From Tachypleus tridentatus (lineage: Eukaryota; Arthropoda; Merostomata; Xiphosura; Limulidae): a stretch of DNA of 64,000 nt. The notes beneath the pieces are model-generated. The model saw only the letters and a list, made by a program, of their open reading frames with translations, made no database searches and was not told the DNA's origin. Below are positions 1 through 15,125 of the stretch, one piece after another (positions within the stretch are counted from its first letter, which is position 1; the number at the start of each line of letters is the position of its first letter). The position numbers were made by a program, and so were the translations under genes. The stretch covers positions 2,356,001-2,420,000 of the forward strand of contig NC_134830.1 in assembly GCF_004210375.1 (NCBI RefSeq), in the 5' to 3' direction.

Positions 1-3000
1 TCTGCAGCATTCAACCAGATACTTGGTTTGTGAAACAACTTACTTGTGTTAAATGACCTGTAGAAACAATAAGTGAATCTAGACTATCAACTAGTCTGCA
101 GCATTCAACCAGATACTTGGTTTGTGAAACAACTTACTTGTGTTAAATGACCTGTAGAAACAATAAGTGAATCTAGACTATCAACTAGTCTGCAGCATTC
201 AACCAGATACTTGGTTTGTGAAACAACTTACTTGTGTTAAATGACCTGTAGAAACAATAAGTGAATCTAGACTATCAACTAGTCTGCAGCATTCAACCAG
301 ATACTTGGTTTGTGAAACAACTTACTTGTGTTAAATGACCTGTAGAAACAATAAGTGAATCTAGACTATCAACTAGTCTGCAGCATTCAACCAGATACTT
401 GGTTTGTGAAACAACTTACTTGTGTTAAATGACCTGTAGAAACAATAAGTGAATCTAGACTATCAACTAGTCTGCAGCATTCAACCAGATACTTGGTTTG
501 TGAAACAACTTACTTGTGTTAAATGACCTGTAGAAACAATAAGTGAATCTAGACTATCAACTAGTCTGCAGCATTCAACCAGATACTTGGTTTGTGAAAC
601 AACTTACTTGTGTTAAATGACCTGTAGAAACAATAAGTGAATCTAGACTATCAACTAGTCTGCAGCATTCAACCAGATACTTGGTTTGTGAAACAACTTA
701 CTTGTGTTAAATGACCTGTAGAAACAATAAGTGAATCTAGACTATCAACTAGTCTGCAGCATTCAACCAGATACTTGGTTTGTGAAACAACTTACTTGTG
801 TTAAATGACCTGTAGAAACAATAAGTGAATCTAGACTATCAACTAGTCTGCAGCATTCAACCAGATACTTGGTTTGTGAAACAACTTACTTGTGTTAAAT
901 GACCTGTAGAAACAATAAGTGAATCTAGACTATCAACTAGTCTGCAGCATTCAACCAGATACTTGGTTTGTGAAACAACTTACTTGTGTTAAATGACCTG
1001 TAGAAACAATAAGTGAATCTAGACTATCAACTAGTCTGCAGCATTCAACCAGATACTTGGTTTGTGAAACAACTTACTTGTGTTAAATGACCTGTAGAAA
1101 CAATAAGTGAATCTAGACTATCAACTAGTCTGCAGCATTCAACCAGATACTTGGTTTGTGAAACAACTTACTTGTGTTAAATGACCTGTAGAAACAATAA
1201 GTGAATCTAGACTATCAACTAGTCTGCAGCATTCAACCAGATACTTGGTTTGTGAAACAACTTACTTGTGTTAAATGACCTGTAGAAACAATAAGTGAAT
1301 CTAGACTATCAACTAGTCTGCAGCATTCAACCAGATACTTGGTTTGTGAAACAACTTACTTGTGTTAAATGACCTGTAGAAACAATAAGTGAATCTAGAC
1401 TATCAACTAGTCTGCAGCATTCAACCAGATACTTGGTTTGTGAAACAACTTACTTGTGTTAAATGACCTGTAGAAACAATAAGTGAATCTAGACTATCAA
1501 CTAGTCTGCAGCATTCAACCAGATACTTGGTTTGTGAAACAACTTACTTGTGTTAAATGACCTGTAGAAACAATAAGTGAATCTAGACTATCAACTAGTC
1601 TGCAGCATTCAACCAGATACTTGGTTTGTGAAACAACTTACTTGTGTTAAATGACCTGTAGAAACAATAAGTGAATCTAGACTATCAACTAGTCTGCAGC
1701 ATTCAACCAGATACTTGGTTTGTGAAACAACTTACTTGTGTTAAATGACCTGTAGAAACAATAAGTGAATCTAGACTATCAACTAGTCTGCAGCATTCAA
1801 CCAGATACTTGGTTTGTGAAACAACTTACTTGTGTTAAATGACCTGTAGAAACAATAAGTGAATCTAGACTATCAACTAGTCTGCAGCATTCAACCAGAT
1901 ACTTGGTTTGTGAAACAACTTACTTGTGTTAAATGACCTGTAGAAACAATAAGTGAATCTAGACTATCAACTAGTCTGCAGCATTCAACCAGATACTTGG
2001 TTTGTGAAACAACTTACTTGTGTTAAATGACCTGTAGAAACAATAAGTGAATCTAGACTATCAACTAGTCTGCAGCATTCAACCAGATACTTGGTTTGTG
2101 AAACAACTTACTTGTGTTAAATGACCTGTAGAAACAATAAGTGAATCTAGACTATCAACTAGTCTGCAGCATTCAACCAGATACTTGGTTTGTGAAACAA
2201 CTTACTTGTGTTAAATGACCTGTAGAAACAATAAGTGAATCTAGACTATCAACTAGTCTGCAGCATTCAACCAGATACTTGGTTTGTGAAACAACTTACT
2301 TGTGTTAAATGACCTGTAGAAACAATAAGTGAATCTAGACTATCAACTAGTCTGCAGCATTCAACCAGATACTTGGTTTGTGAAACAACTTACTTGTGTT
2401 AAATGACCTGTAGAAACAATAAGTGAATCTAGACTATCAACTAGTCTGCAGCATTCAACCAGATACTTGGTTTGTGAAACAACTTACTTGTGTTAAATGA
2501 CCTGTAGAAACAATAAGTGAATCTAGACTATCAACTAGTCTGCAGCATTCAACCAGATACTTGGTTTGTGAAACAACTTACTTGTGTTAAATGACCTGTA
2601 GAAACAATAAGTGAATCTAGACTATCAACTAGTCTGCAGCATTCAACCAGATACTTGGTTTGTGAAACAACTTACTTGTGTTAAATGACCTGTAGAAACA
2701 ATAAGTGAATCTAGACTATCAACTAGTCTGCAGCATTCAACCAGATACTTGGTTTGTGAAACAACTTACTTGTGTTAAATGACCTGTAGAAACAATAAGT
2801 GAATCTAGACTATCAACTAGTCTGCAGCATTCAACCAGATACTTGGTTTGTGAAACAACTTACTTGTGTTAAATGACCTGTAGAAACAATAAGTGAATCT
2901 AGACTATCAACTAGTCTGCAGCATTCAACCAGATACTTGGTTTGTGAAACAACTTACTTGTGTTAAATGACCTGTAGAAACAATAAGTGAATCTAGACTA

Positions 3001-6000
3001 TCAACTAGTCTGCAGCATTCAACCAGATACTTGGTTTGTGAAACAACTTACTTGTGTTAAATGACCTGTAGAAACAATAAGTGAATCTAGACTATCAACT
3101 AGTCTGCAGCATTCAACCAGATACTTGGTTTGTGAAACAACTTACTTGTGTTAAATGACCTGTAGAAACAATAAGTGAATCTAGACTATCAACTAGTCTG
3201 CAGCATTCAACCAGATACTTGGTTTGTGAAACAACTTACTTGTGTTAAATGACCTGTAGAAACAATAAGTGAATCTAGACTATCAACTAGTCTGCAGCAT
3301 TCAACCAGATACTTGGTTTGTGAAACAACTTACTTGTGTTAAATGACCTGTAGAAACAATAAGTGAATCTAGACTATCAACTAGTCTGCAGCATTCAACC
3401 AGATACTTGGTTTGTGAAACAACTTACTTGTGTTAAATGACCTGTAGAAACAATAAGTGAATCTAGACTATCAACTAGTCTGCAGCATTCAACCAGATAC
3501 TTGGTTTGTGAAACAACTTACTTGTGTTAAATGACCTGTAGAAACAATAAGTGAATCTAGACTATCAACTAGTCTGCAGCATTCAACCAGATACTTGGTT
3601 TGTGAAACAACTTACTTGTGTTAAATGACCTGTGTTAAGAAACAATAAGTGAATCTAGACTATCAACTAGTCTGCAGCATTCAACCAGATACTTGGTTTG
3701 TGAAACAACTTACTTGTGTTAAATGACCTGTAGAAACAATAAGTGAATCTAGACTATCAACTAGTCTGCAGCATTCAACCAGATACTTGGTTTGTGAAAC
3801 AACTTACTTGTGTTAAATGACCTGTAGAAACAATAAGTGAATCTAGACTATCAACTAGTCTGCAGCATTCAACCAGATACTTGGTTTGTGAAACAACTTA
3901 CTTGTGTTAAATGACCTGTAGAAACAATAAGTGAATCTAGACTATCAACTAGTCTGCAGCATTCAACCAGATACTTGGTTTGTGAAACAACTTACTTGTG
4001 TTAAATGACCTGTAGAAACAATAAGTGAATCTAGACTATCAACTAGTCTGCAGCATTCAACCAGATACTTGGTTTGTGAAACAACTTACTTGTGTTAAAT
4101 GACCTGTAGAAACAATAAGTGAATCTAGACTATCAACTAGTCTGCAGCATTCAACCAGATACTTGGTTTGTGAAACAACTTACTTGTGTTAAATGACCTG
4201 TAGAAACAATAAGTGAATCTAGACTATCAACTAGTCTGCAGCATTCAACCAGATACTTGGTTTGTGAAACAACTTACTTGTGTTAAATGACCTGTAGAAA
4301 CAATAAGTGAATCTAGACTATCAACTAGTCTGCAGCATTCAACCAGATACTTGGTTTGTGAAACAACTTACTTGTGTTAAATGACCTGTAGAAACAATAA
4401 GTGAATCTAGACTATCAACTAGTCTGCAGCATTCAACCAGATACTTGGTTTGTGAAACAACTTACTTGTGTTAAATGACCTGTAGAAACAATAAGTGAAT
4501 CTAGACTATCAACTAGTCTGCAGCATTCAACCAGATACTTGGTTTGTGAAACAACTTACTTGTGTTAAATGACCTGTAGAAACAATAAGTGAATCTAGAC
4601 TATCAACTAGTCTGCAGCATTCAACCAGATACTTGGTTTGTGAAACAACTTACTTGTGTTAAATGACCTGTAGAAACAATAAGTGAATCTAGACTATCAA
4701 CTAGTCTGCAGCATTCAACCAGATACTTGGTTTGTGAAACAACTTACTTGTGTTAAATGACCTGTAGAAACAATAAGTGAATCTAGACTATCAACTAGTC
4801 TGCAGCATTCAACCAGATACTTGGTTTGTGAAACAACTTACTTGTGTTAAATGACCTGTAGAAACAATAAGTGAATCTAGACTATCAACTAGTCTGCAGC
4901 ATTCAACCAGATACTTGGTTTGTGAAACAACTTACTTGTGTTAAATGACCTGTAGAAACAATAAGTGAATCTAGACTATCAACTAGTCTGCAGCATTCAA
5001 CCAGATACTTGGTTTGTGAAACAACTTACTTGTGTTAAATGACCTGTAGAAACAATAAGTGAATCTAGACTATCAACTAGTCTGCAGCATTCAACCAGAT
5101 ACTTGGTTTGTGAAACAACTTACTTGTGTTAAATGACCTGTAGAAACAATAAGTGAATCTAGACTATCAACTAGTCTGCAGCATTCAACCAGATACTTGG
5201 TTTGTGAAACAACTTACTTGTGTTAAATGACCTGTAGAAACAATAAGTGAATCTAGACTATCAACTAGTCTGCAGCATTCAACCAGATACTTGGTTTGTG
5301 AAACAACTTACTTGTGTTAAATGACCTGTAGAAACAATAAGTGAATCTAGACTATCAACTAGTCTGCAGCATTCAACCAGATACTTGGTTTGTGAAACAA
5401 CTTACTTGTGTTAAATGACCTGTAGAAACAATAAGTGAATCTAGACTATCAACTAGTCTGCAGCATTCAACCAGATACTTGGTTTGTGAAACAACTTACT
5501 TGTGTTAAATGACCTGTAGAAACAATAAGTGAATCTAGACTATCAACTAGTCTGCAGCATTCAACCAGATACTTGGTTTGTGAAACAACTTACTTGTGTT
5601 AAATGACCTGTAGAAACAATAAGTGAATCTAGACTATCAACTAGTCTGCAGCATTCAACCAGATACTTGGTTTGTGAAACAACTTACTTGTGTTAAATGA
5701 CCTGTAGAAACAATAAGTGAATCTAGACTATCAACTAGTCTGCAGCATTCAACCAGATACTTGGTTTGTGAAACAACTTACTTGTGTTAAATGACCTGTA
5801 GAAACAATAAGTGAATCTAGACTATCAACTAGTCTGCAGCATTCAACCAGATACTTGGTTTGTGAAACAACTTACTTGTGTTAAATGACCTGTAGAAACA
5901 ATAAGTGAATCTAGACTATCAACTAGTCTGCAGCATTCAACCAGATACTTGGTTTGTGAAACAACTTACTTGTGTTAAATGACCTGTAGAAACAATAAGT

Positions 6001-9000
6001 GAATCTAGACTATCAACTAGTCTGCAGCATTCAACCAGATACTTGGTTTGTGAAACAACTTACTTGTGTTAAATGACCTGTAGAAACAATAAGTGAATCT
6101 AGACTATCAACTAGTCTGCAGCATTCAACCAGATACTTGGTTTGTGAAACAACTTACTTGTGTTAAATGACCTGTAGAAACAATAAGTGAATCTAGACTA
6201 TCAACTAGTCTGCAGCATTCAACCAGATACTTGGTTTGTGAAACAACTTACTTGTGTTAAATGACCTGTAGAAACAATAAGTGAATCTAGACTATCAACT
6301 AGTCTGCAGCATTCAACCAGATACTTGGTTTGTGAAACAACTTACTTGTGTTAAATGACCTGTAGAAACAATAAGTGAATCTAGACTATCAACTAGTCTG
6401 CAGCATTCAACCAGATACTTGGTTTGTGAAACAACTTACTTGTGTTAAATGACCTGTAGAAACAATAAGTGAATCTAGACTATCAACTAGTCTGCAGCAT
6501 TCAACCAGATACTTGGTTTGTGAAACAACTTACTTGTGTTAAATGACCTGTAGAAACAATAAGTGAATCTAGACTATCAACTAGTCTGCAGCATTCAACC
6601 AGATACTTGGTTTGTGAAACAACTTACTTGTGTTAAATGACCTGTAGAAACAATAAGTGAATCTAGACTATCAACTAGTCTGCAGCATTCAACCAGATAC
6701 TTGGTTTGTGAAACAACTTACTTGTGTTAAATGACCTGTAGAAACAATAAGTGAATCTAGACTATCAACTAGTCTGCAGCATTCAACCAGATACTTGGTT
6801 TGTGAAACAACTTACTTGTGTTAAATGACCTGTAGAAACAATAAGTGAATCTAGACTATCAACTAGTCTGCAGCATTCAACCAGATACTTGGTTTGTGAA
6901 ACAACTTACTTGTGTTAAATGACCTGTAGAAACAATAAGTGAATCTAGACTATCAACTAGTCTGCAGCATTCAACCAGATACTTGGTTTGTGAAACAACT
7001 TACTTGTGTTAAATGACCTGTAGAAACAATAAGTGAATCTAGACTATCAACTAGTCTGCAGCATTCAACCAGATACTTGGTTTGTGAAACAACTTACTTG
7101 TGTTAAATGACCTGTAGAAACAATAAGTGAATCTAGACTATCAACTAGTCTGCAGCATTCAACCAGATACTTGGTTTGTGAAACAACTTACTTGTGTTAA
7201 ATGACCTGTAGAAACAATAAGTGAATCTAGACTATCAACTAGTCTGCAGCATTCAACCAGATACTTGGTTTGTGAAACAACTTACTTGTGTTAAATGACC
7301 TGTAGAAACAATAAGTGAATCTAGACTATCAACTAGTCTGCAGCATTCAACCAGATACTTGGTTTGTGAAACAACTTACTTGTGTTAAATGACCTGTAGA
7401 AACAATAAGTGAATCTAGACTATCAACTAGTCTGCAGCATTCAACCAGATACTTGGTTTGTGAAACAACTTACTTGTGTTAAATGACCTGTAGAAACAAT
7501 AAGTGAATCTAGACTATCAACTAGTCTGCAGCATTCAACCAGATACTTGGTTTGTGAAACAACTTACTTGTGTTAAATGACCTGTAGAAACAATAAGTGA
7601 ATCTAGACTATCAACTAGTCTGCAGCATTCAACCAGATACTTGGTTTGTGAAACAACTTACTTGTGTTAAATGACCTGTAGAAACAATAAGTGAATCTAG
7701 ACTATCAACTAGTCTGCAGCATTCAACCAGATACTTGGTTTGTGAAACAACTTACTTGTGTTAAATGACCTGTAGAAACAATAAGTGAATCTAGACTATC
7801 AACTAGTCTGCAGCATTCAACCAGATACTTGGTTTGTGAAACAACTTACTTGTGTTAAATGACCTGTAGAAACAATAAGTGAATCTAGACTATCAACTAG
7901 TCTGCAGCATTCAACCAGATACTTGGTTTGTGAAACAACTTACTTGTGTTAAATGACCTGTAGAAACAATAAGTGAATCTAGACTATCAACTAGTCTGCA
8001 GCATTCAACCAGATACTTGGTTTGTGAAACAACTTACTTGTGTTAAATGACCTGTAGAAACAATAAGTGAATCTAGACTATCAACTAGTCTGCAGCATTC
8101 AACCAGATACTTGGTTTGTGAAACAACTTACTTGTGTTAAATGACCTGTAGAAACAATAAGTGAATCTAGACTATCAACTAGTCTGCAGCATTCAACCAG
8201 ATACTTGGTTTGTGAAACAACTTACTTGTGTTAAATGACCTGTAGAAACAATAAGTGAATCTAGACTATCAACTAGTCTGCAGCATTCAACCAGATACTT
8301 GGTTTGTGAAACAACTTACTTGTGTTAAATGACCTGTAGAAACAATAAGTGAATCTAGACTATCAACTAGTCTGCAGCATTCAACCAGATACTTGGTTTG
8401 TGAAACAACTTACTTGTGTTAAATGACCTGTAGAAACAATAAGTGAATCTAGACTATCAACTAGTCTGCAGCATTCAACCAGATACTTGGTTTGTGAAAC
8501 AACTTACTTGTGTTAAATGACCTGTAGAAACAATAAGTGAATCTAGACTATCAACTAGTCTGCAGCATTCAACCAGATACTTGGTTTGTGAAACAACTTA
8601 CTTGTGTTAAATGACCTGTAGAAACAATAAGTGAATCTAGACTATCAACTAGTCTGCAGCATTCAACCAGATACTTGGTTTGTGAAACAACTTACTTGTG
8701 TTAAATGACCTGTAGAAACAATAAGTGAATCTAGACTATCAACTAGTCTGCAGCATTCAACCAGATACTTGGTTTGTGAAACAACTTACTTGTGTTAAAT
8801 GACCTGTAGAAACAATAAGTGAATCTAGACTATCAACTAGTCTGCAGCATTCAACCAGATACTTGGTTTGTGAAACAACTTACTTGTGTTAAATGACCTG
8901 TAGAAACAATAAGTGAATCTAGACTATCAACTAGTCTGCAGCATTCAACCAGATACTTGGTTTGTGAAACAACTTACTTGTGTTAAATGACCTGTAGAAA

Positions 9001-11964
9001 CAATAAGTGAATCTAGACTATCAACTAGTCTGCAGCATTCAACCAGATACTTGGTTTGTGAAACAACTTACTTGTGTTAAATGACCTGTAGAAACAATAA
9101 GTGAATCTAGACTATCAACTAGTCTGCAGCATTCAACCAGATACTTGGTTTGTGAAACAACTTACTTGTGTTAAATGACCTGTAGAAACAATAAGTGAAT
9201 CTAGACTATCAACTAGTCTGCAGCATTCAACCAGATACTTGGTTTGTGAAACAACTTACTTGTGTTAAATGACCTGTAGAAACAATAAGTGAATCTAGAC
9301 TATCAACTAGTCTGCAGCATTCAACCAGATACTTGGTTTGTGAAACAACTTACTTGTGTTAAATGACCTGTAGAAACAATAAGTGAATCTAGACTATCAA
9401 CTAGTCTGCAGCATTCAACCAGATACTTGGTTTGTGAAACAACTTACTTGTGTTAAATGACCTGTAGAAACAATAAGTGAATCTAGACTATCAACTAGTC
9501 TGCAGCATTCAACCAGATACTTGGTTTGTGAAACAACTTACTTGTGTTAAATGACCTGTAGAAACAATAAGTGAATCTAGACTATCAACTAGTCTGCAGC
9601 ATTCAACCAGATACTTGGTTTGTGAAACAACTTACTTGTGTTAAATGACCTGTAGAAACAATAAGTGAATCTAGACTATCAACTAGTCTGCAGCATTCAA
9701 CCAGATACTTGGTTTGTGAAACAACTTACTTGTGTTAAATGACCTGTAGAAACAATAAGTGAATCTAGACTATCAACTAGTCTGCAGCATTCAACCAGAT
9801 ACTTGGTTTGTGAAACAACTTACTTGTGTTAAATGACCTGTAGAAACAATAAGTGAATCTAGACTATCAACTAGTCTGCAGCATTCAACCAGATACTTGG
9901 TTTGTGAAACAACTTACTTGTGTTAAATGACCTGTAGAAACAATAAGTGAATCTAGACTATCAACTAGTCTGCAGCATTCAACCAGATACTTGGTTTGTG
10001 AAACAACTTACTTGTGTTAAATGACCTGTAGAAACAATAAGTGAATCTAGACTATCAACTAGTCTGCAGCATTCAACCAGATACTTGGTTTGTGAAACAA
10101 CTTACTTGTGTTAAATGACCTGTAGAAACAATAAGTGAATCTAGACTATCAACTAGTCTGCAGCATTCAACCAGATACTTGGTTTGTGAAACAACTTACT
10201 TGTGTTAAATGACCTGTAGAAACAATAAGTGAATCTAGACTATCAACTAGTCTGCAGCATTCAACCAGATACTTGGTTTGTGAAACAACTTACTTGTGTT
10301 AAATGACCTGTAGAAACAATAAGTGAATCTAGACTATCAACTAGTCTGCAGCATTCAACCAGATACTTGGTTTGTGAAACAACTTACTTGTGTTAAATGA
10401 CCTGTAGAAACAATAAGTGAATCTAGACTATCAACTAGTCTGCAGCATTCAACCAGATACTTGGTTTGTGAAACAACTTACTTGTGTTAAATGACCTGTA
10501 GAAACAATAAGTGAATCTAGACTATCAACTAGTCTGCAGCATTCAACCAGATACTTGGTTTGTGAAACAACTTACTTGTGTTAAATGACCTGTAGAAACA
10601 ATAAGTGAATCTAGACTATCAACTAGTCTGCAGCATTCAACCAGATACTTGGTTTGTGAAACAACTTACTTGTGTTAAATGACCTGTAGAAACAATAAGT
10701 GAATCTAGACTATCAACTAGTCTGCAGCATTCAACCAGATACTTGGTTTGTGAAACAACTTACTTGTGTTAAATGACCTGTAGAAACAATAAGTGAATCT
10801 AGACTATCAACTAGTCTGCAGCATTCAACCAGATACTTGGTTTGTGAAACAACTTACTTGTGTTAAATGACCTGTAGAAACAATAAGTGAATCTAGACTA
10901 TCAACTAGTCTGCAGCATTCAACCAGATACTTGGTTTGTGAAACAACTTACTTGTGTTAAATGACCTGTAGAAACAATAAGTGAATCTAGACTATCAACT
11001 AGTCTGCAGCATTCAACCAGATACTTGGTTTGTGAAACAACTTACTTGTGTTAAATGACCTGTAGAAACAATAAGTGAATCTAGACTATCAACTAGTCTG
11101 CAGCATTCAACCAGATACTTGGTTTGTGAAACAACTTACTTGTGTTAAATGACCTGTAGAAACAATAAGTGAATCTAGACTATCAACTAGTCTGCAGCAT
11201 TCAACCAGATACTTGGTTTGTGAAACAACTTACTTGTGTTAAATGACCTGTAGAAACAATAAGTGAATCTAGACTATCAACTAGTCTGCAGCATTCAACC
11301 AGATACTTGGTTTGTGAAACAACTTACTTGTGTTAAATGACCTGTAGAAACAATAAGTGAATCTAGACTATCAACTAGTCTGCAGCATTCAACCAGATAC
11401 TTGGTTTGTGAAACAACTTACTTGTGTTAAATGACCTGTAGAAACAATAAGTGAATCTAGACTATCAACTAGTCTGCAGCATTCAACCAGATACTTGGTT
11501 TGTGAAACAACTTACTTGTGTTAAATGACCTGTAGAAACAATAAGTGAATCTAGACTATCAACTAGTCTGCAGCATTCAACCAGATACTTGGTTTGTGAA
11601 ACAACTTACTTGTGTTAAATGACCTGTAGAAACAATAAATGAATCTAATCTAGACTATCAGCATTCAACCAGATACTTGGTTTGTGAAACAACTTACTTG
11701 TGTTAAATGACCTGTAGAAACAATAAGTGAATCTAGACTATCAACTAGTCTGCAGCATTCAACCAGATACTTGGTTTGTGAAACAACTTACTTGTGTTAA
11801 ATGACCTGCAGAAACAATAAGTGAATCTAGACTATCAACTAGTCTGCAGCATTCAACCAGATACTTGGTTTGTGAACCTGTAGAAACAATAAATGAATCT
11901 AGACTATCAACTAGTCTGCTGCATTCAACCAGATACTTGGTTTGTGAAACAACTTACTTGTGTT
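1..11964. repeat. 94-bp satellite array
   Basis: Head-to-tail monomers of 94 bp, each starting at tctgcagcattcaacc, begin at position 1 and continue to about 11964, roughly 126 units. By eye the units are identical from 1 to 11636 except one at about 3631, where gtta is inserted and shifts the register by 4 bp. The last three or four units (11637-11964) carry deletions and substitutions, the usual decay at an array edge. Each unit contains a perfect 6-bp hairpin, agacta-tcaac-tagtct. No CENP-B-box-like motif is seen. The array runs off the left edge, so its full size is unknown. Confidence 0.98.
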
Positions 11965-12251
11965 TATCATATTTCTTGATAAAATTCTCCACATTTTAAA
12001 CTCCACTACTTGGTTTTGTTGTTCTCATCTTGATCTATTTAAACGTTTACGATTGAACAGTTTACAATGAGGAGACAGTAGTTATTGAATAAGTTGAGAA
12101 ATTGTACCTTCTTGTATAGGTTTCATATATACAAATTGTAACACTTATAAATGTAGAGATAAAGGTTGGTTTACTAAAGCAATTGTCACATATAAAACTG
12201 TCTTGCCACAACAACGAAACGGGGTGTAAATTGGAATGTCTTGGGTTCAAT
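11965..12251. other. Unique spacer
   Basis: Short AT-rich unique sequence between the 94-bp satellite and the 31-bp array. No coding potential or recognisable element is seen. Confidence 0.6.
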
Positions 12252-13592
12252 CACTCACCTTCTAACCCAGAACTGACTTATACACTCATTTCCTAATCCT
12301 GAACTGACTTATACACTCACCTTCTAACCCTGAACTGACTTATACACTCACCTTCTAATCCTGAACTGACTCATACACTCACCTTCTAATCCTGAACTGA
12401 CTTATACACTCACCTTCTAACCCTGAACTGACTTATACACTCACCTCCTAATCCTGAACTGACTGATACACTCACCTCCTAATCCTGAACTGACTCATAC
12501 ACTCACCTTCTAACCCTGAACTGACTTATACACTCACCTTCTAACCATTAACTGACTTATACATTCACCTCCTAATCCTGAACTGACTCATACACTCACC
12601 TTCTAACCCTGAACTGACTTATACACTCACCTTCTAACCCAGAACTGACTCATACACTCACCTTCTAATCCTGAACTGACTTATACACTCACCTTCTAAC
12701 CCAGAACTGACTTATACACTCATCTCCTAATCCTGAACTGACTCATACACTCACCTCCTAACCCTGATCTGATCTCAATCACTTATCTCCTAACCCTGAA
12801 CTGACTCATACACTCACCTTTTAATCCTGAACTGACTTATACACTCATCTTCTAACCCAGAACTGACTTATACACTCACCTCCTGATCCTGAACTGACTC
12901 ATACACTCACCTCCTAACCCTGATCTGATCTCAATCACCTATTCTCTAACCCTGAACTGACTCATACACTCACCTCCTAACCCTGATCTGATCTCAATCA
13001 CTTATATCCTAACCCTGAACTGATTCATACACTCACCACCTAACCCTTAATTAATTCAAACACTCATCTCCTAATCTTTAACTGACTCATACACTCACCT
13101 CCTAATCCTGAACTGACTCATACCCTCACCTTCTAACCCTGAACTGACTTATACACTCACCTTCTAACCCTGAACTGACTCATACACTCACCTTCTAACC
13201 CTGAACTGACTTATACACTCACCTTCTAACCTGGAACTGACTCATGACTCCTAACATGCACTCACCTCCCTGACTGACTCTGAATACCTCCTGAACTGAC
13301 TCATACACTCACCTTCTAATCCTGAACTCATACACTCACCTCCTATGATCTCACTCACCTTCCTACTACCCTGAACTGACTCATACACTCACCTTCTAAT
13401 CCTGAACAGACTCATACACTCACCTCCTAACCCTGATCTCATCTCAATCACTTACCTACTAACCCTGAACTGACTCATACACTCACCTCCTAACCCTTAA
13501 TTAATTCAAACACTCATCTCCTAATCCTAAACTGACTCATACACTCACCTCCTAATCCTGAACTGACTCATACGCTCACCTCCTAACCCTTA
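12252..13592. repeat. 31-bp minisatellite
   Basis: About 43 units of 31 bp built around cctgaactgactcatacac followed by tcacctnctaa. Units differ at a few positions (cat/tat, cctcc/cttct, accc/atcc). Between 12765 and 13510 a variant with gatctgatctcaatcac recurs, and the stretch 13240-13380 is rearranged with partial units. There is no open reading frame of interest. Confidence 0.95.
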
Positions 13593-13650
13593 ACTAATTT
13601 GTATTTGGATCTTGTCTGATGAGTGGAACATCCTCAACACGTCTGTTAGC

Positions 13651-13845
13651 TATGACCACAAACAATATCCGTTACAGTTTTGACAAGGACTGGTGAGTAA
13701 TATGACCACAAACAATATCCGTTACAGTTATGACAAGGACTGGTGAGTAATATGACTCACAAACAATATCCGTTACAGTTATGACAAAGACTGGTGAGTA
13801 ATATGACAAAACAATATCGTTACAGTTATGACAAGGACTGGTGAA
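13651..13845. repeat. 50-bp tandem repeat, about 4 units
   Basis: Four near-identical 50-bp units starting tatgac(c/t)cacaaacaatatcc, at 13651, 13701, 13751 and 13802. The last is truncated. Each contains ggtgagtaa, which resembles a splice donor, but no exon is evident. Confidence 0.9.
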
Positions 13846-14099
13846 AACTTTCTTACAGTTATGTGACTTTTTTCAAAAGTGGTTAATATGACTCACAAAT
13901 TGTTTGTGAAAATTTCTCATTGTGATTTTTTAAAGTTTTATTGTTCTTCTTGAACCCTGACTTTATTCTCTATTTTTAATTAATATAATATTATAATTAG
14001 TGATTTGTATGTGTGTATATTGATACTTTGATCATTTACCAAGAGTAAAATGATAAATCAGTTACAAGTTAAACTGATCAAAACACACCATGGTGAGCT
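13846..14099. other. AT-rich spacer
   Basis: Very AT-rich unique sequence with homopolymer runs. I see no gene or element. Confidence 0.5.
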
Positions 14100-14790
14100 A
14101 AAAACCACTGTGTGTTCAGTTTTAAATGAACTGAATAAGATTAAACAATGTGAGTTACACAAACTTTGTTCCCCCTAGTGGCAAAGCTGTGCGTTTAGTT
14201 TTAAATGAACTGAATAAGATTAAACAATGTGAGTTACACAAGTTACACCAACTTTGTTTTCAATGAACTGAATAAGGTTAAACAATGGCAAAGCTGTGTG
14301 TTGTTCAGTTTTAAATGAACTGAATTAAACAATATGTGTTAAAATGAACAATGTGAGTTACACCAACTTTGTTCCCCCTAGTGGCAAAGCTGTGTGTTCA
14401 GTTTTAAATGAACTGAATAAGATTAAACAATGTGAGTTACACCAACTTTGTTCCCCCTAGTGGCAAAGCTGTATGTTCAGTTTTAAATAAACTGAATAAG
14501 ATTATACAATGTGAGTTACACCAACTTTGTTCCCCCTAGTGGCAAAGCTGTGCGTTTAGTTTTAAATGAACTGAATAAGATTAAACAATGTGAGTTACAC
14601 AAACTTTGTTCCTCCTAGTGGCAAAGCTGTGTGTTCAGTTTTAAATGAACTGAATAAGGTTAAACAATGTGAGTTACACCAACTTTGTTCCCCCTAGTGG
14701 CAAAGCTGTATGTTCAGTTTTAAATAAACTGAATAAGGTTAAACAATGTGAGTTACACCAACTTTGTTCCCCCAAGTGGCAAAGGTGTGT
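14100..14790. repeat. 79-bp tandem repeat, about 9 units
   Basis: Units of about 79 bp contain gttccccctagtggcaaagc, then an internal inverted repeat around cagttttaaatgaactg, then gagttacaccaacttt. One unit near 14240-14350 is rearranged. The palindromic cagttttaaa/tttaaaactg-like core could form a small hairpin. Confidence 0.93.
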
Positions 14791-14924
14791 GTGCGCGAAC
14801 TTAGAAAGTTAAAAACCAGTTATCGATACCAGTAGTGAGCAGGACACAGATATCTCATTGTGTAACTTTGTGCTTACCTTTAAACAAAACAAAAGGCTGT
14901 ATCTTGATGTATTTATAAACAGTT

Positions 14925-15125
14925 ATCACCCACGATTATACAAAATCATGTCTGTTTACAATGAGTTATCACCCACTATTATACAAAATCATGTCTGTTT
15001 ATAATGAGTTATCACCCACTATTATACAAAATCATGCCTTTTTATAATGAGTTGTCACCCACTATTATACAAAATCATGTCTGTTTATAAACAGTTGTCA
15101 CCCACTATCATATAAAATCATGTCT
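14925..15125. repeat. 43-bp tandem repeat, about 4.5 units
   Basis: Units of 43 bp centred on gttatcacccactattatac followed by aaaatcatgtctgttta. The variation is substitutions only. Confidence 0.92.

Noticed and set aside
1-11964. CRISPR-like array
   Set aside because: The 94-bp units abut directly with no variable spacers, and the DNA is eukaryotic, so this is a satellite.
12252-13592. Telomere-like repeat (ctaaccctg)
   Set aside because: The ctaaccctgaac word recalls telomeric DNA, but the true unit is 31 bp and does not match TTAGG or TTAGGG arrays.
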